From positions 5,087,501-5,151,500 of the forward strand of contig AP018318.1 in the NCBI GenBank assembly GCA_003990705.1: DNA of 64,000 bases, read 5' to 3'. Under the pieces are notes generated by a model. That model searched no databases, was not told the DNA's origin, and saw nothing but the letters and a program-made list of their open reading frames with translations. Below are positions 43,501-52,303 of this stretch, in pieces. A program made the translations under genes and the position numbers. The first letter of the stretch is position 1; each line of letters starts with the position of its first letter. This stretch comes from Nostoc sp. HK-01 (GTDB lineage: Bacteria; Cyanobacteriota; Cyanobacteriia; Cyanobacteriales; Nostocaceae).

Positions 43501-46143
43501 AATTTAATCATCAACGCCCAACAATTTCCCATCGCTCTAGTTGGCGGCTTTATCCCTGACAATAGATTGAAACCCTTGGGCGGACAATTATCAGGAAACT
43601 TAGTTGTCAATCTGAATAATTATGCTTTGGCTGGAGACGTAGCCATTTCTCAACCGCGGGTTGCTAGAGTTTCAGCCGCAGAATTCCGCGGGAGTTTCAA
43701 TTATGCCAATGGTTCTGCAAGTTTAACTAACGGTCTTTTGCGTCTCAGAGATAGTAGCATTGCCCTCAGTGGGAATGTGCAAACTGGCAATAACCCGCAA
43801 TTTCAAGTCCAAGCTAATTTAGTGGAAACTAGAATTCAAGAAATTTTACAAGCTTTTAATATCTACAATTTTCAAGACTTGAGTACAGGAACAGAACCGC
43901 CAACTCTAGCAGGCGCAGAAGCACTCAACACTACACCTCTTAGCTTGCCTAATGCAGACTTGCAAACCCAGTTAGAATATTTCTCTAAAATTGCCACAGT
44001 AGTAACGCAACAACAACAGCAAGAGGAAAAACAAGCGCCGTCTTTGCCTAGCTTGGCAGAATTAACAGGTGCGTTAAATGGAACAATTACCGCTAGTGGT
44101 TCGTTAAAATCTGGCTTGAATGCAGGGTTTAATCTTCAAGGTGCTAATTGGCAATGGGGACAATATGCTATTAATCAAGTGATTGCTCAAGGTAATTTTG
44201 CCGATGGTGTTGTGACTCTCTCACCTTTGAGTATTGGCATAAATCAAGGATTAGTAGCTTTTACCGGACAGTTAGGCTTTGACCAACTTTCGGGACAGTT
44301 GAATGTAGCTAGTTTACCTTTATCACTGTTTCAGCCTTTCATCGCCAAATATCCCATAGATGTTACAGGTCAAGTGAATGCTGTCGCTAATTTGCAAGGT
44401 AGTTTACAAGACCCTAGAGTAAATGGCCAAGTTTCACTGGCGAATGCGACTCTCAACAACCAACCAGTGCAGACAGGACAGGTAAAATTTGCCTACAACA
44501 ATGCTCGCGCAAATTTTGATAGTACCTTACTGTTAAGCGGAACTCAACCTATCACAATTACAGGTAGTGTTCCTGCACCCTTACCTTTTGTCGCAGTACA
44601 ACCAGAAAGCAATCAAATCAGCGTTAACGCTAATGTGAGTAACGAAGGCTTAACACTGTTAAATCTGCTGACTAACAATCAAGTTGCTTGGGTAGATGGA
44701 CAAGGACAAGTCGCTGTCAATGTTGGCGGTACATTAAACCAGCCTATTATCAATGGAACTGCCACATTTAATAATGCAACTATCGGCGCTCAAGCTTTAT
44801 CTGCACCATTAACCAATGTCACAGGTACAGCGCAATTTAATGGCAATACAGTCAATGTAGAAGGTATTCAAGGTAAATACAATCAAGGGTTAGTTACTGC
44901 ATCGGGAATCTTGCCGATTTTTACACCTCAGTCTACTGCATCTAATCCGCTGACAGTATTAATAGAAAAACAATTAGATTTTCAAGTTCCAGGATTATAT
45001 GAAGGTGGTGTTAGTGGTAATGCGGTAATTCGCGGAACCGCACTCAAACCGCAAATTGGCGGAGAAATTGAACTGAGTAACGGACAAGTCATTATTGGCA
45101 ATTCCACTACGGCTAATTCAAAACCAGCAACGACAGATAGTAATAACATCAACATTAGTGCCGTAACAACAACAGCAGCTAACCCCAACACGACAACTAC
45201 AACAGAGCCTACTAACGCTGTAAATAACACCACCGTAACTAGACCTAATTTACCTGTAGAGTTTGATGATTTACGTTTGACGTTGGGTAATGATGTGCGG
45301 GTGACGAGTCAGTCTCTATTGAGTTTTGTACCAGGAGCCTTAAGTCAACCCATACTTAGCTTTAACGCCAAAGGTGACTTAACCATTAATGGAACTTTAG
45401 CCAAGCCTCTCCCAGAAGGAGTGATTCGTTTAACTGGAGGACGAGTCAGTTTATTTTCAACCGAGTTCACCTTAGAACGTGGCTATGAACAAACTGCTAC
45501 ATTTATTCCTAGTCAGGGACTTGATCCTACATTAGATGTGCGACTGTTGGCGATCGTACCGGAGACATCAGCCACGAGTAATCGCATTTTAGAATCACCT
45601 TTGTCGGGAGAAATTAGTGATGTTTCTACCACTAATTTCGGGACTTTACGTACTGTGCGCGTACAAGCCAGAGCCACAGGACGAGCCAGTGAATTAAATC
45701 AAAATTTAGAACTTACCAGTCAACCTCGCCGCAGTCAGGGAGAGATTGTGGCGTTGCTAGGTGGGTCAATTTTGAATAACTTTGCTCAAACCGGAGATAT
45801 AACGCAAGGATTAACCAATTTTGCTGGTACTACTATTTTAGGCAGTTTGCAAGGAACTATTACTGCGATCGGTCAGGCTGTTGGCTTTAGTGAATTTCGC
45901 ATCTTTCCTACTCCCATTACTGATCAAACATCAAGACGCTCATCTGTTCTTGATTTGTCAGCAGAGGGAGTGTTTAACGTTAATAGAGATTTTTCTGTTT
46001 CTTTATCCCGTCCTTTATTTAGTAGTGATGCGTCTTTTCGTTATAACGTCCTTTATCGACTGAATGATGAAATTTTGGTGCGTGGTGCAACTGATTTAGG
46101 CAGTGAGAATCTTCTGTTATTTGAGTATGAAACTCGATTTTAG
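40591..46143 (+). CDS. Giant TamB-like (DUF490) envelope protein
   Basis: From the ATG at 40591 the product is 1850 residues. One N-terminal membrane anchor (about 26-48, TSLVVGIILLAGTASGIWW) is followed by a very long series of beta-rich AsmA/TamB-type repeats. The C-terminal TamB domain contains LDPTLDVRLLAIVPE, LSGEISD and RSQGEIVALLGGSILNN. In Proteobacteria TamB bridges the membranes and supports lipid transport or outer-membrane protein assembly; cyanobacterial and plastid (TIC236) homologues have the same layout. A TTG at 40576 is an alternative start. A 71-residue unit is duplicated near residues 610-770. Confidence 0.88.
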   Translation: MTRSPNSGNDQEPTNRRLLHFLLLRRTSLVVGIILLAGTASGIWWARNYVYNELAPLVETNLEQLLGRPIKLGQVEAFSLSSLRFSSLAIPATPTDSDQLTAKAVDVRFSLLPVIFSRTLPLNVTVVQPRVFIQQDQDGRWVTAAVKSQEGQGFIQTQLQTLEIVDGNVELLPATVATKPKGSVVINQFGGVARFSPDNTQISFEINGQLARGGAVKITGDTQPKTQQTNLQVVAQDLQASDVSRLIQLPIVLQAGRVSADLGVQIPADVSDIAITGTAIPRQVTAQIQNIPQKFVNANGRLVFQGQAIALDNLTTNLGKVPLLANGTVNLKTGFNLLAQIRPVSAKNLLDTFNFKSPVVATGEIQANVKVQGSLQQPVLSGTVSNTKPIQVDRVLFKAVNTDFRLSAAKKVTQVAVSNLKLVPAAGGVITGGGQAILGGQVKFNVQAEGVSGDILARSYGITPPINVGNVSANTQITGLLGKQPLTLNISSLQVQPPAGGQIVGRGQVQLAPQGRVLLNVLAQNLPGDAIAKTNNSSSTIKVGNVSVNTRISGALGNLRAVAQVQAPNATYPTIGAAVITQQGQNILLPTAVFNVAGNTIRARGQVVQNRWQAFVNTEQVQLSRFKQIPEQFQGVVNSASVNLSGSTKSFQPETIRATAQANLSVAGGRVNIRDANLNNGRWQAVANASQIQLSRFPQVPDQFQGVVNSASVNLSGSTKSLQLEAIRATAQANLSVAGGRVNIRDANLNGGRWQAVANTSQIQLSRFSPQLRGRLNGNVQLAGNTKFFALADIRAAGQLRANQGVAQLAQPLTAQFQWNGKQIIVPRATTPGISANGAIAVQLPETGTPKIAGFNFNVLAQNFNLNNTGVQVPGDIALSGFLDFNGQVTGTLETPQATGNIRLRNFNVSNLAFDPVLAGSVNFQGGQGGSLRLAGVQDRIALNLDGNYRPTSFLLKRGQAISTGRTEGDNLIINAQQFPIALVGGFIPDNRLKPLGGQLSGNLVVNLNNYALAGDVAISQPRVARVSAAEFRGSFNYANGSASLTNGLLRLRDSSIALSGNVQTGNNPQFQVQANLVETRIQEILQAFNIYNFQDLSTGTEPPTLAGAEALNTTPLSLPNADLQTQLEYFSKIATVVTQQQQQEEKQAPSLPSLAELTGALNGTITASGSLKSGLNAGFNLQGANWQWGQYAINQVIAQGNFADGVVTLSPLSIGINQGLVAFTGQLGFDQLSGQLNVASLPLSLFQPFIAKYPIDVTGQVNAVANLQGSLQDPRVNGQVSLANATLNNQPVQTGQVKFAYNNARANFDSTLLLSGTQPITITGSVPAPLPFVAVQPESNQISVNANVSNEGLTLLNLLTNNQVAWVDGQGQVAVNVGGTLNQPIINGTATFNNATIGAQALSAPLTNVTGTAQFNGNTVNVEGIQGKYNQGLVTASGILPIFTPQSTASNPLTVLIEKQLDFQVPGLYEGGVSGNAVIRGTALKPQIGGEIELSNGQVIIGNSTTANSKPATTDSNNINISAVTTTAANPNTTTTTEPTNAVNNTTVTRPNLPVEFDDLRLTLGNDVRVTSQSLLSFVPGALSQPILSFNAKGDLTINGTLAKPLPEGVIRLTGGRVSLFSTEFTLERGYEQTATFIPSQGLDPTLDVRLLAIVPETSATSNRILESPLSGEISDVSTTNFGTLRTVRVQARATGRASELNQNLELTSQPRRSQGEIVALLGGSILNNFAQTGDITQGLTNFAGTTILGSLQGTITAIGQAVGFSEFRIFPTPITDQTSRRSSVLDLSAEGVFNVNRDFSVSLSRPLFSSDASFRYNVLYRLNDEILVRGATDLGSENLLLFEYETRF
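42418..42899 (+). repeat. 213-bp tandem duplication inside the TamB-like gene
   Basis: Two full units and part of a third, period 213 bp (71 codons), encode RWQAVANxSQIQLSRF...FQGVVNSASVNLSGSTKS...RVNIRDANLN. A 27-base stretch is identical between 42601-42627 and 42814-42840, and many other stretches differ only at third positions. This is a recent in-frame duplication that lengthens the beta-sheet rod. Confidence 0.9.
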
Positions 46144-46171
46144 TTATCAAACAATAAGCAGGGCTGATTCA

Positions 46172-46792
46172 TTACAGCCAACCGCGTAATTTTTTGTGTA
46201 CCTGCGCTAAATACCACATATAATCATCAATCTGGTATTTATCGGCAGCTTTGACTATATACTCTTGAGCTAAATTCAAGTTGTTTGCAGATTCATAATA
46301 CAATCCTAAATAAAGATGACTATAAAATTTACCTTTAATTCCTTCTGATTCACCAACAGATAAAACTTCATTTGGTGTACAATTTCCGGCAAACAAATCA
46401 TATATAAATCTCAGGACTTGTCTGGGGTCATTTTTGACTTTTAATAGAGAATTTCGTGCTGTTTGTACACCTTGCCAACGAGCTATACAAAGATATCGCC
46501 ATATAGTTTCTTCGACATCATTAGCATTTACAGTTAAATCAATTTCAAACTGTTGAGCGCCTTCCGCAAACCTTTCAGCATAATAATAAGATAAGCCCCG
46601 TTGCCAGAGATATGGTTTGAGACGAGGTTCTATTTTTTCTGCTGTGTCAAAGTCTTGAATAGATTCATCAATTTTGGCTAATTGGAATTTAACCATACCC
46701 CGCCGAATGTAAGCCTTGGGATTATCTGGTTGATTGTGAATTATATCATCCCAATGTTGTAGTTGATTGTCTAAAGAATTGGGTAAAAACAT
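46172..46792 (-). CDS. TPR-repeat protein
   Basis: The 206-residue soluble protein has tetratricopeptide units near 12-75 (PKAYIRRGMVKFQLAKIDESIQDFD, then KPYLWQRGLSYYYAERFAEGAQQFE) and again near 160-200 (FYSHLYLGLYYESANNLNLAQEYI). It has no signal peptide. TPR folds mediate contacts with other proteins; the partner is unknown. Its upstream region was separated from the divergent rhomboid genes by an IS4-type element. Confidence 0.85.
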   Translation of the reverse strand: MFLPNSLDNQLQHWDDIIHNQPDNPKAYIRRGMVKFQLAKIDESIQDFDTAEKIEPRLKPYLWQRGLSYYYAERFAEGAQQFEIDLTVNANDVEETIWRYLCIARWQGVQTARNSLLKVKNDPRQVLRFIYDLFAGNCTPNEVLSVGESEGIKGKFYSHLYLGLYYESANNLNLAQEYIVKAADKYQIDDYMWYLAQVHKKLRGWL

Positions 46793-46883
46793 AAATTATC
46801 TCAACTTGTTAGTTGTTGTACCATAGCAGTACCTCCAAGCTTGGGGAATCTAGCTCATACTCTTAGTTTAAAAGGCAGAGACT

Positions 46884-48223
46884 TCAAGGGGCGACAAGCC
46901 AGTTAAAGAGCTTGCTGTATAAGCTTCATAGCCCTTAAACCTCGCTGATAATATGCTTGCTTATTGCGACTGAAACCGGCCAGTTCCTCGACCCATGCTT
47001 GACACTCATGCCAAGCAACTATCCAATTTTGACCATATAAACCTATCCAGAAATTACTGTGACGTTTCTCATTTCTATTTTTTTCTTGGCTACGACAAAT
47101 ATATGATTCTTGTTTTTGAAATTTAGTCCTTTGTCCATGTAACCAAGCACTGGTCATAGCTAAAGCAATTAAGAATATTAAACGTACAAGTCTATCAGGA
47201 TTAGCTTGAGAACTTTCCAAATTGTAACCGCCAGTTTTACAATCTTTGAACATGGCTTCAATCCCAAAGCGTTGAGTATATATTTTGAGGGCAGTATTTA
47301 AATCAGGCAAATTAGTTAATAAATACCAAGCTTCCTTTTCTTGTTTACTTCTATACTTTCTTTTCCAGTAGACTGCTAAATTAAACCGACCAAAACCTTT
47401 TTTCTGAGTCAACTTAACATTGGGATAAAATTGACGAATACCAGGGTAAATCTCAATGCTACTTAAAGACTGAAATTTTTGTCTTTTTTCTTGAAAAGTC
47501 GTATCCTTTTTTTGACGAAATACAAAACTCTGGTTCTGCTTGTGGAGCCAATGCGCCAGTTCTACGCTATGAAATTCTCTATCCCCGATAATCACTAATT
47601 TATACTTTTTTAATAAACGGATTACTGGGCGTAATACTTTTTGCTGTTCTTCTAAGTTACTGCTACCATCTTTTTCTAATAAGCACCAATATATTGGCCA
47701 TGCTCTTTTTTGGTAAATCACACTTACCATCAATATATTATTTTCTTTCCACTGTGTTCTATCCATCGCAATTGTTAACTGTGACCCTACTTTAAAATTT
47801 TGGTTAATTATTGCTTCAATGATAGGGAACCACAACAAGACTACACTCAAAGCATTTAGTGTTAAAAACCTTTGTAAATGCCGCCTACGACTATTTTGTT
47901 GTATAGGTAAAGGTAGTGTTGCTGCTAATCTTTCTATCCTGACCTGTTTCTGATTTTGTAACAACCACACCAACATCTTCAGAGTGATTAGCTGTGCTTT
48001 ATTTAGGTATTTTTCTAAGAAGTTTTGGTAGAATGATGCCAGCATTATGACGACGGTCTTGGTCAAATTACGAGACCGTTCTTTTTTACCACGAAACTGA
48101 TCTCCACAGAAGAGTCTACTACCCCTATACAGTTCATTCTCAATAAGCATCTAATTTTTTCAAGGAGTCTGTGCCTCCCAAACCTTTATCTGTCCTGATT
48201 TAGAGGCGATTGTCGCCCCTTGA
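46884..48223. mobile_element. Intact IS4-family insertion sequence with TIRs and target duplication
   Basis: The element starts TCAAGGGGCGACAA (46884) and ends with its exact complement TTGTCGCCCCTTGA (48223), 14-bp terminal inverted repeats. The 11-bp flanks AGGCAGAGACT are identical on both sides (46873-46883 and 48224-48234), a target-site duplication; because the ends are partly symmetric, 9 or 7 bp with slightly wider IS ends are also possible. The single transposase gene is complete, so the copy may be active. It sits in the gap between the divergent TPR and rhomboid genes. Confidence 0.9.
46903..48045 (-). CDS. IS4-family DDE transposase
   Basis: From the ATG at 48045 the transposase is 380 residues; longer in-frame starts run into the IS leader. 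The catalytic triad is visible as AMDRTQW (Asp95), IIGDREF (Asp155) and the IS4 signature Y256-x2-R259-x3-E263-x6-K270. No frameshift or internal stop is seen. It cuts and pastes the element through the terminal repeats at 46884 and 48223. Confidence 0.93.
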   Translation of the reverse strand: MLASFYQNFLEKYLNKAQLITLKMLVWLLQNQKQVRIERLAATLPLPIQQNSRRRHLQRFLTLNALSVVLLWFPIIEAIINQNFKVGSQLTIAMDRTQWKENNILMVSVIYQKRAWPIYWCLLEKDGSSNLEEQQKVLRPVIRLLKKYKLVIIGDREFHSVELAHWLHKQNQSFVFRQKKDTTFQEKRQKFQSLSSIEIYPGIRQFYPNVKLTQKKGFGRFNLAVYWKRKYRSKQEKEAWYLLTNLPDLNTALKIYTQRFGIEAMFKDCKTGGYNLESSQANPDRLVRLIFLIALAMTSAWLHGQRTKFQKQESYICRSQEKNRNEKRHSNFWIGLYGQNWIVAWHECQAWVEELAGFSRNKQAYYQRGLRAMKLIQQAL

Positions 48224-48318
48224 AGGCAGAGACTAAATATCTAGCCAAGAGGTAGAAGAAATTACCAGGAATATTCGGTAATTTGAGGCTAGTTTCTCAA
48301 AAATCAGGAAAAAAGCCC

Positions 48319-49038
48319 GTGGTTCCCATTAGAGATAATAATCCTACGCAAATTACCCCTTATGTGACTTATGGTTTAATTGCCGCTAATGTTCTGGCAT
48401 TTATCTATGAAAGTAGTCTTCCACCACAAGCATTAGATGGCTTTTTACACCTGGCGGCTGTTGTTCCCCGCGAACTTAGCTTAAGCTTTGCTGGTGTTTC
48501 TGTGCATCAACCAGTACCAGAATTGGCAACTTTAATTAGCTCGCAATTTTTGCATGGTGGCTTGTTGCACTTAGCTGGGAATATGTTGTTTCTGTGGATA
48601 TTTGGTAACAACGTTGAAGATAAATTAGGTCATGCTAAATATTTGCTGTTTTATTTAGCTTGCGGTATTTTAGCGTCTTTGACCCAATGGTATTTCTCCC
48701 AAAATTCTAACATTCCGTCTTTGGGAGCTAGTGGTGCGATCGCAGGAGTTATGGGAGCATATATCCTCCGCTTCCCGAAAGCTGAGATTCTTGGTGTTGT
48801 CCCTTTAGGCATTTTCTTCCCAACTTTCCGGGTTCCTGCTTATTTCTTTTTAGGATTTTGGTTTCTCCAACAATCTTTCTACGGACTTGCCAGTTTAGAA
48901 ACTCCTACTAATATTGGTATGGAAAGCGGTGGTATCGCTTACTGGGCGCACGCAGGCGGTTTCATCTTTGGAGCGATTCTCGGCCCGGTTTTAGGTTTGT
49001 TTAGTGACAAATCTCCCGAAGAATCATGGTACAGCTAA
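48319..49038 (+). CDS. Rhomboid family intramembrane serine protease (first of two)
   Basis: The GTG at 48319, with AGGAAAAAAGCCC before it, gives 239 residues starting MVPIRDNNPTQITPYVTYG. The same start layout (AGGAAAAACACCT then GTG) is found in the paralogue downstream, which supports the choice over a TTG at 48283. Six or seven membrane helices carry HGGLLHLAGNMLFLWIFGNNVED, LGASGAIAGVMGAY (catalytic Ser138) and YWAHAGGFIFG (His211). Rhomboids cleave membrane proteins within the bilayer; substrates are unknown. Confidence 0.92.
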   Translation: MVPIRDNNPTQITPYVTYGLIAANVLAFIYESSLPPQALDGFLHLAAVVPRELSLSFAGVSVHQPVPELATLISSQFLHGGLLHLAGNMLFLWIFGNNVEDKLGHAKYLLFYLACGILASLTQWYFSQNSNIPSLGASGAIAGVMGAYILRFPKAEILGVVPLGIFFPTFRVPAYFFLGFWFLQQSFYGLASLETPTNIGMESGGIAYWAHAGGFIFGAILGPVLGLFSDKSPEESWYS

Positions 49039-49243
49039 GGCAATTTTGGATTTTAGATTGGGGCAGGGTTTATTAGTGAGCTTTGTTGCACTTCATCTGT
49101 CGTAATCATTTTATTATTTGCTGAAAGCCTTGCGGTGAATTGGTTTATACTCAGCACATTATCACAGGTGCAATTATCAAAATTTTTCAACTGCCAGTCA
49201 CACAAGCTATATTGCAGTTAATTGATAATTAGGAAAAACACCT

Positions 49244-49921
49244 GTGTTTCCACTCTATGACGAAAATCCAACGCGAATCACGCCTTATTTCACTTACGGC
49301 TTGATTGGCATGAATGTTTTAGTTTTTCTTCATGAAGTGAGTTTGTCTAATGCCCGACTAAATCTCTTTTTCAGTGAGTATGCTGTAGTACCCAAAGAAT
49401 TAACCTACAACTTTGATGGAGAATGGATAACTTTAATTACATCACAGTTTCTCCACGGTGGTTGGTGGCACTTAATCTCGAACATGGTTTTTCTTTGGGT
49501 TTTTGGCAACAATATCGAAGACCGTTTGGGCCATTTCAAATATCTAATTTTTTATTTGACATGCGGTGCTTTAGCAGCTTTGTGCCAATGGGCAATAGGA
49601 ATGAATTCTCCAATTCCTTCATTAGGCGCTAGTGGTGCAATTTCTGGGGTTTTAGGCGCGTACATCATCCGCTTTCCTCATGCCAGAATTACAACCTTAG
49701 TATTCTTAGGTTTTTTTGCAACTACAATTAGTGTTCCAGCACTGGTAGTCATCGGCATTTTCTTTGTGCAGAATGTGATATCTGGTCTTGCTAGTCTCCA
49801 AGCTGCTGCTAATATGAGCGTCCAAACTGGGGGAGTTGCTTATTGGGCGCATATCGGTGGCTTTGTTTTTGGAGTTATGCTTGCGCCCTTGTTTGGTTTA
49901 TTTAAACGCGACTATGAATAA
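49244..49921 (+). CDS. Rhomboid family intramembrane serine protease (second of two)
   Basis: The 225-residue paralogue of the preceding gene starts at GTG (49244) with MFPLYDENPTRITPYFTYGL. The HGGWWHLISN motif (71-80), GASGAISGVLGAY (catalytic Ser130) and YWAHIGGFVFG (His203) are intact. Sequence divergence in the helices between Ser and His suggests different substrate choice. The 205-bp gap before it may hold its own promoter. Confidence 0.92.
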   Translation: MFPLYDENPTRITPYFTYGLIGMNVLVFLHEVSLSNARLNLFFSEYAVVPKELTYNFDGEWITLITSQFLHGGWWHLISNMVFLWVFGNNIEDRLGHFKYLIFYLTCGALAALCQWAIGMNSPIPSLGASGAISGVLGAYIIRFPHARITTLVFLGFFATTISVPALVVIGIFFVQNVISGLASLQAAANMSVQTGGVAYWAHIGGFVFGVMLAPLFGLFKRDYE

Positions 49922-50015
49922 GCTTTAAAAAAGTGCTGAGTGGTGAATTTAAAGGGATTTGGGGCATCAAGGTTTCATTTTCCCCACCCTTGTATCCCCA
50001 AACTTTTATTCCTCA

Positions 50016-52202
50016 CTAGTTGTAAGTGTTATTCACACCTGCGGAAACTTGATCAGATTCTTCCACAATTACTGGTTCTGATGAAGAAGTTGGTAGAGGT
50101 TCTGCTGTTTCTGGTACAGTAACCTCAATATCAGCGCCATTGATAATTACACCCAACAATCCTAGTTCAGCTTCTTGTAATTGATCGATCGCTTCACCTA
50201 GCATACTTTCTTGGGTATAGTTTGGTCGTGCTACCAAGACTATGCCATCGCTGTAAGGTTGAATCAGTAACGGATCATTGGAGTAACTTAAGGGACTAGT
50301 ATCTAAAATTACTAAGTCATAACGCTCACGAGCATCTTCCATTAGTCGCCGCATTTCGCTAGATTCGATAATAGCTGGTGATTGAAGTACAGGGCCGGGA
50401 CTGGGAATAATGTATAAATTTTCTACGTCAGGTACTAAGCGAATACAATCACTCAAGCTGGCATAATAACGCAAAGGTTCTATAGTCGCGTCAGGGTCAA
50501 GATTAACTTTTAGGGATGTAGCCCGTGAAGGCGATCGCAAATCAGTTTCAATAATTAAGGTACGTTTGCCAGCACGAGCGCAAGCTACACCTAAGTTGTA
50601 AGCACTGACTGTTTTTCCTTCTTGAGCGCCAGTACTAGCAATTAAGAGAATTTTTACGTCTTTACCTGCTAGACGGCGCAAATTACTACGAAACTTTTCA
50701 TAAAATTCTAAATAAGGTGAATCAACGGAAAATACCACTGGTACTGCTTCAGATGCTAAATCATCCACGGGCATTAAAGGTATTTCGCCCAATAACACCA
50801 CTTCTCGTTGTTTCAAGCTGTCACGGATATCTTCTTGGGTTTTGAACGTTCCTTCTAGGGAACCAAGCAAAAATATTACGCCACCACCAACTAAAAAGCC
50901 TAAGAAACCACCAATTCCTAAAGTTGTTGGGATGCTCTTGACTTTGGTGGGTTCGGGAATGATTGTCGGTGTTCGGGCAACCGTCAAGCTACTAACAGTT
51001 TCTGCCTCTGCGGTTTTAGAGTCTGTCAGTTTAGCCTGCATTTGATCGTAAACTGCTTTTTTTAGAGCTACTTCCTGTTCTAAACGCGATCGCTCTAACT
51101 GTTTGTTTGGTATTAAAGAATACTCTTGTCTTAGTCGAACTTCTTCGCGGATTTGCTGTGCTAACTGTTGTTGCAGCGTATCCCGTTGGGTTTGCAAAGT
51201 TACCATCTGATTTGCTAACCCTTGTCTGGCTGGGTCTAAGTTACTTTGAGCGCGAATTCCCGAAATATCTCCAGAAAAAGGTGCGGCTGCACCACCGCCA
51301 CCAATCACTTCGTTAGCACGTTGTTGGATTAATAGTTCTGTGGCTTCTTTTTGACGTTGTAACTGAATCATCGTAGGATGTTCAGGTCGTAAATCTTTGC
51401 GTAGCAAGGCAATTTGCGATTCTGTTTGATATAACTGTGTTCGCAAATTACCCAAAATTGGGTCAGCACTTAAAGCCGAAGAAATATAAGCTTTATTAAC
51501 ATCTAAACCTAACTTTGCTTGCAAACTGCGAATTTGGGCATCAATCCCCGCAATATTTAATTGAATTTGTCGTTGTTGATTTTGGCTATTAGTGATTCCT
51601 GCTAATAAACTACCATTCTCTGCGGATAAGATTGCTGGTCGTTCGCGGCGATCGTACTGCTCTAATCTTTTTTCTGCGGTTTGCAATTCTGTTCTCGCTT
51701 GAGGTACCCGTTCTTCAATTTTTTGAATAATTGCTTTTAACCTTCCCGTGTTAATCTCACCACTCAGCTTGATCATTGCCTGCATTAATTCCTGAAGCAC
51801 CTCTTGGGCGCGTTTAGGATCAGTATCTTTATATTTCAGATCAATAACTGTAGATGCAACTTCTCCAGCCTTAGCTTTTTCGGGTAATTTCAAGGCAACA
51901 TTTGTACCAATTGTTTTTGGCTTAACATTAACTTTTGTGGCGACAGTTTCAATAATCTGATCTGACAGCAAAGCACCCTCACTTAATTCTTGCCCTTGCT
52001 GCTGAATTTCATTCCCCGTCAGCGAAAATGAAACTGGTGGACGATTATAAGTTAATGCAGCATCTGCTATGTAGTTAATCGGTGGATCTGGCTGTACAGC
52101 TACTACTGTTGACCCGGCGACAACTAGCGCAAAACTACCTAGTCCAATCCACTTGTACTTCTCGAATGCAATTAGATAGCGTTTAACAATTGGTGGGGTC
52201 AT
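50016..52202 (-). CDS. Polysaccharide chain-length/tyrosine autokinase (Wzc-like)
   Basis: The 728-residue protein fuses a Wzz-type domain to a BY-kinase. A first membrane helix (about 15-37) is followed by a long periplasmic coiled coil with Gln/Ala-rich helices (about 155-395), a second helix (about 420-445, LGIGGFLGFLVGGGVIFLLG) and the cytoplasmic kinase. The latter has Walker A STGAQEGKT (about 520-530), Walker A' LIIETDLRSP and Walker B LVILDTSPL. It lacks the usual C-terminal tyrosine cluster; only one tyrosine is in the tail. It should control exopolysaccharide polymer export with the Wza-like protein upstream. Confidence 0.92.
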   Translation of the reverse strand: MTPPIVKRYLIAFEKYKWIGLGSFALVVAGSTVVAVQPDPPINYIADAALTYNRPPVSFSLTGNEIQQQGQELSEGALLSDQIIETVATKVNVKPKTIGTNVALKLPEKAKAGEVASTVIDLKYKDTDPKRAQEVLQELMQAMIKLSGEINTGRLKAIIQKIEERVPQARTELQTAEKRLEQYDRRERPAILSAENGSLLAGITNSQNQQRQIQLNIAGIDAQIRSLQAKLGLDVNKAYISSALSADPILGNLRTQLYQTESQIALLRKDLRPEHPTMIQLQRQKEATELLIQQRANEVIGGGGAAAPFSGDISGIRAQSNLDPARQGLANQMVTLQTQRDTLQQQLAQQIREEVRLRQEYSLIPNKQLERSRLEQEVALKKAVYDQMQAKLTDSKTAEAETVSSLTVARTPTIIPEPTKVKSIPTTLGIGGFLGFLVGGGVIFLLGSLEGTFKTQEDIRDSLKQREVVLLGEIPLMPVDDLASEAVPVVFSVDSPYLEFYEKFRSNLRRLAGKDVKILLIASTGAQEGKTVSAYNLGVACARAGKRTLIIETDLRSPSRATSLKVNLDPDATIEPLRYYASLSDCIRLVPDVENLYIIPSPGPVLQSPAIIESSEMRRLMEDARERYDLVILDTSPLSYSNDPLLIQPYSDGIVLVARPNYTQESMLGEAIDQLQEAELGLLGVIINGADIEVTVPETAEPLPTSSSEPVIVEESDQVSAGVNNTYN

Positions 52203-52303
52203 AGCAGAGGCATATAGAAATAAGCGAGAGAAAGCTGGTTAATAGTCAATGGTCAAGAGTCAACTGTCATTTATGTTTCGCCAAGCCAAACAAATAAAAT
52301 GCA

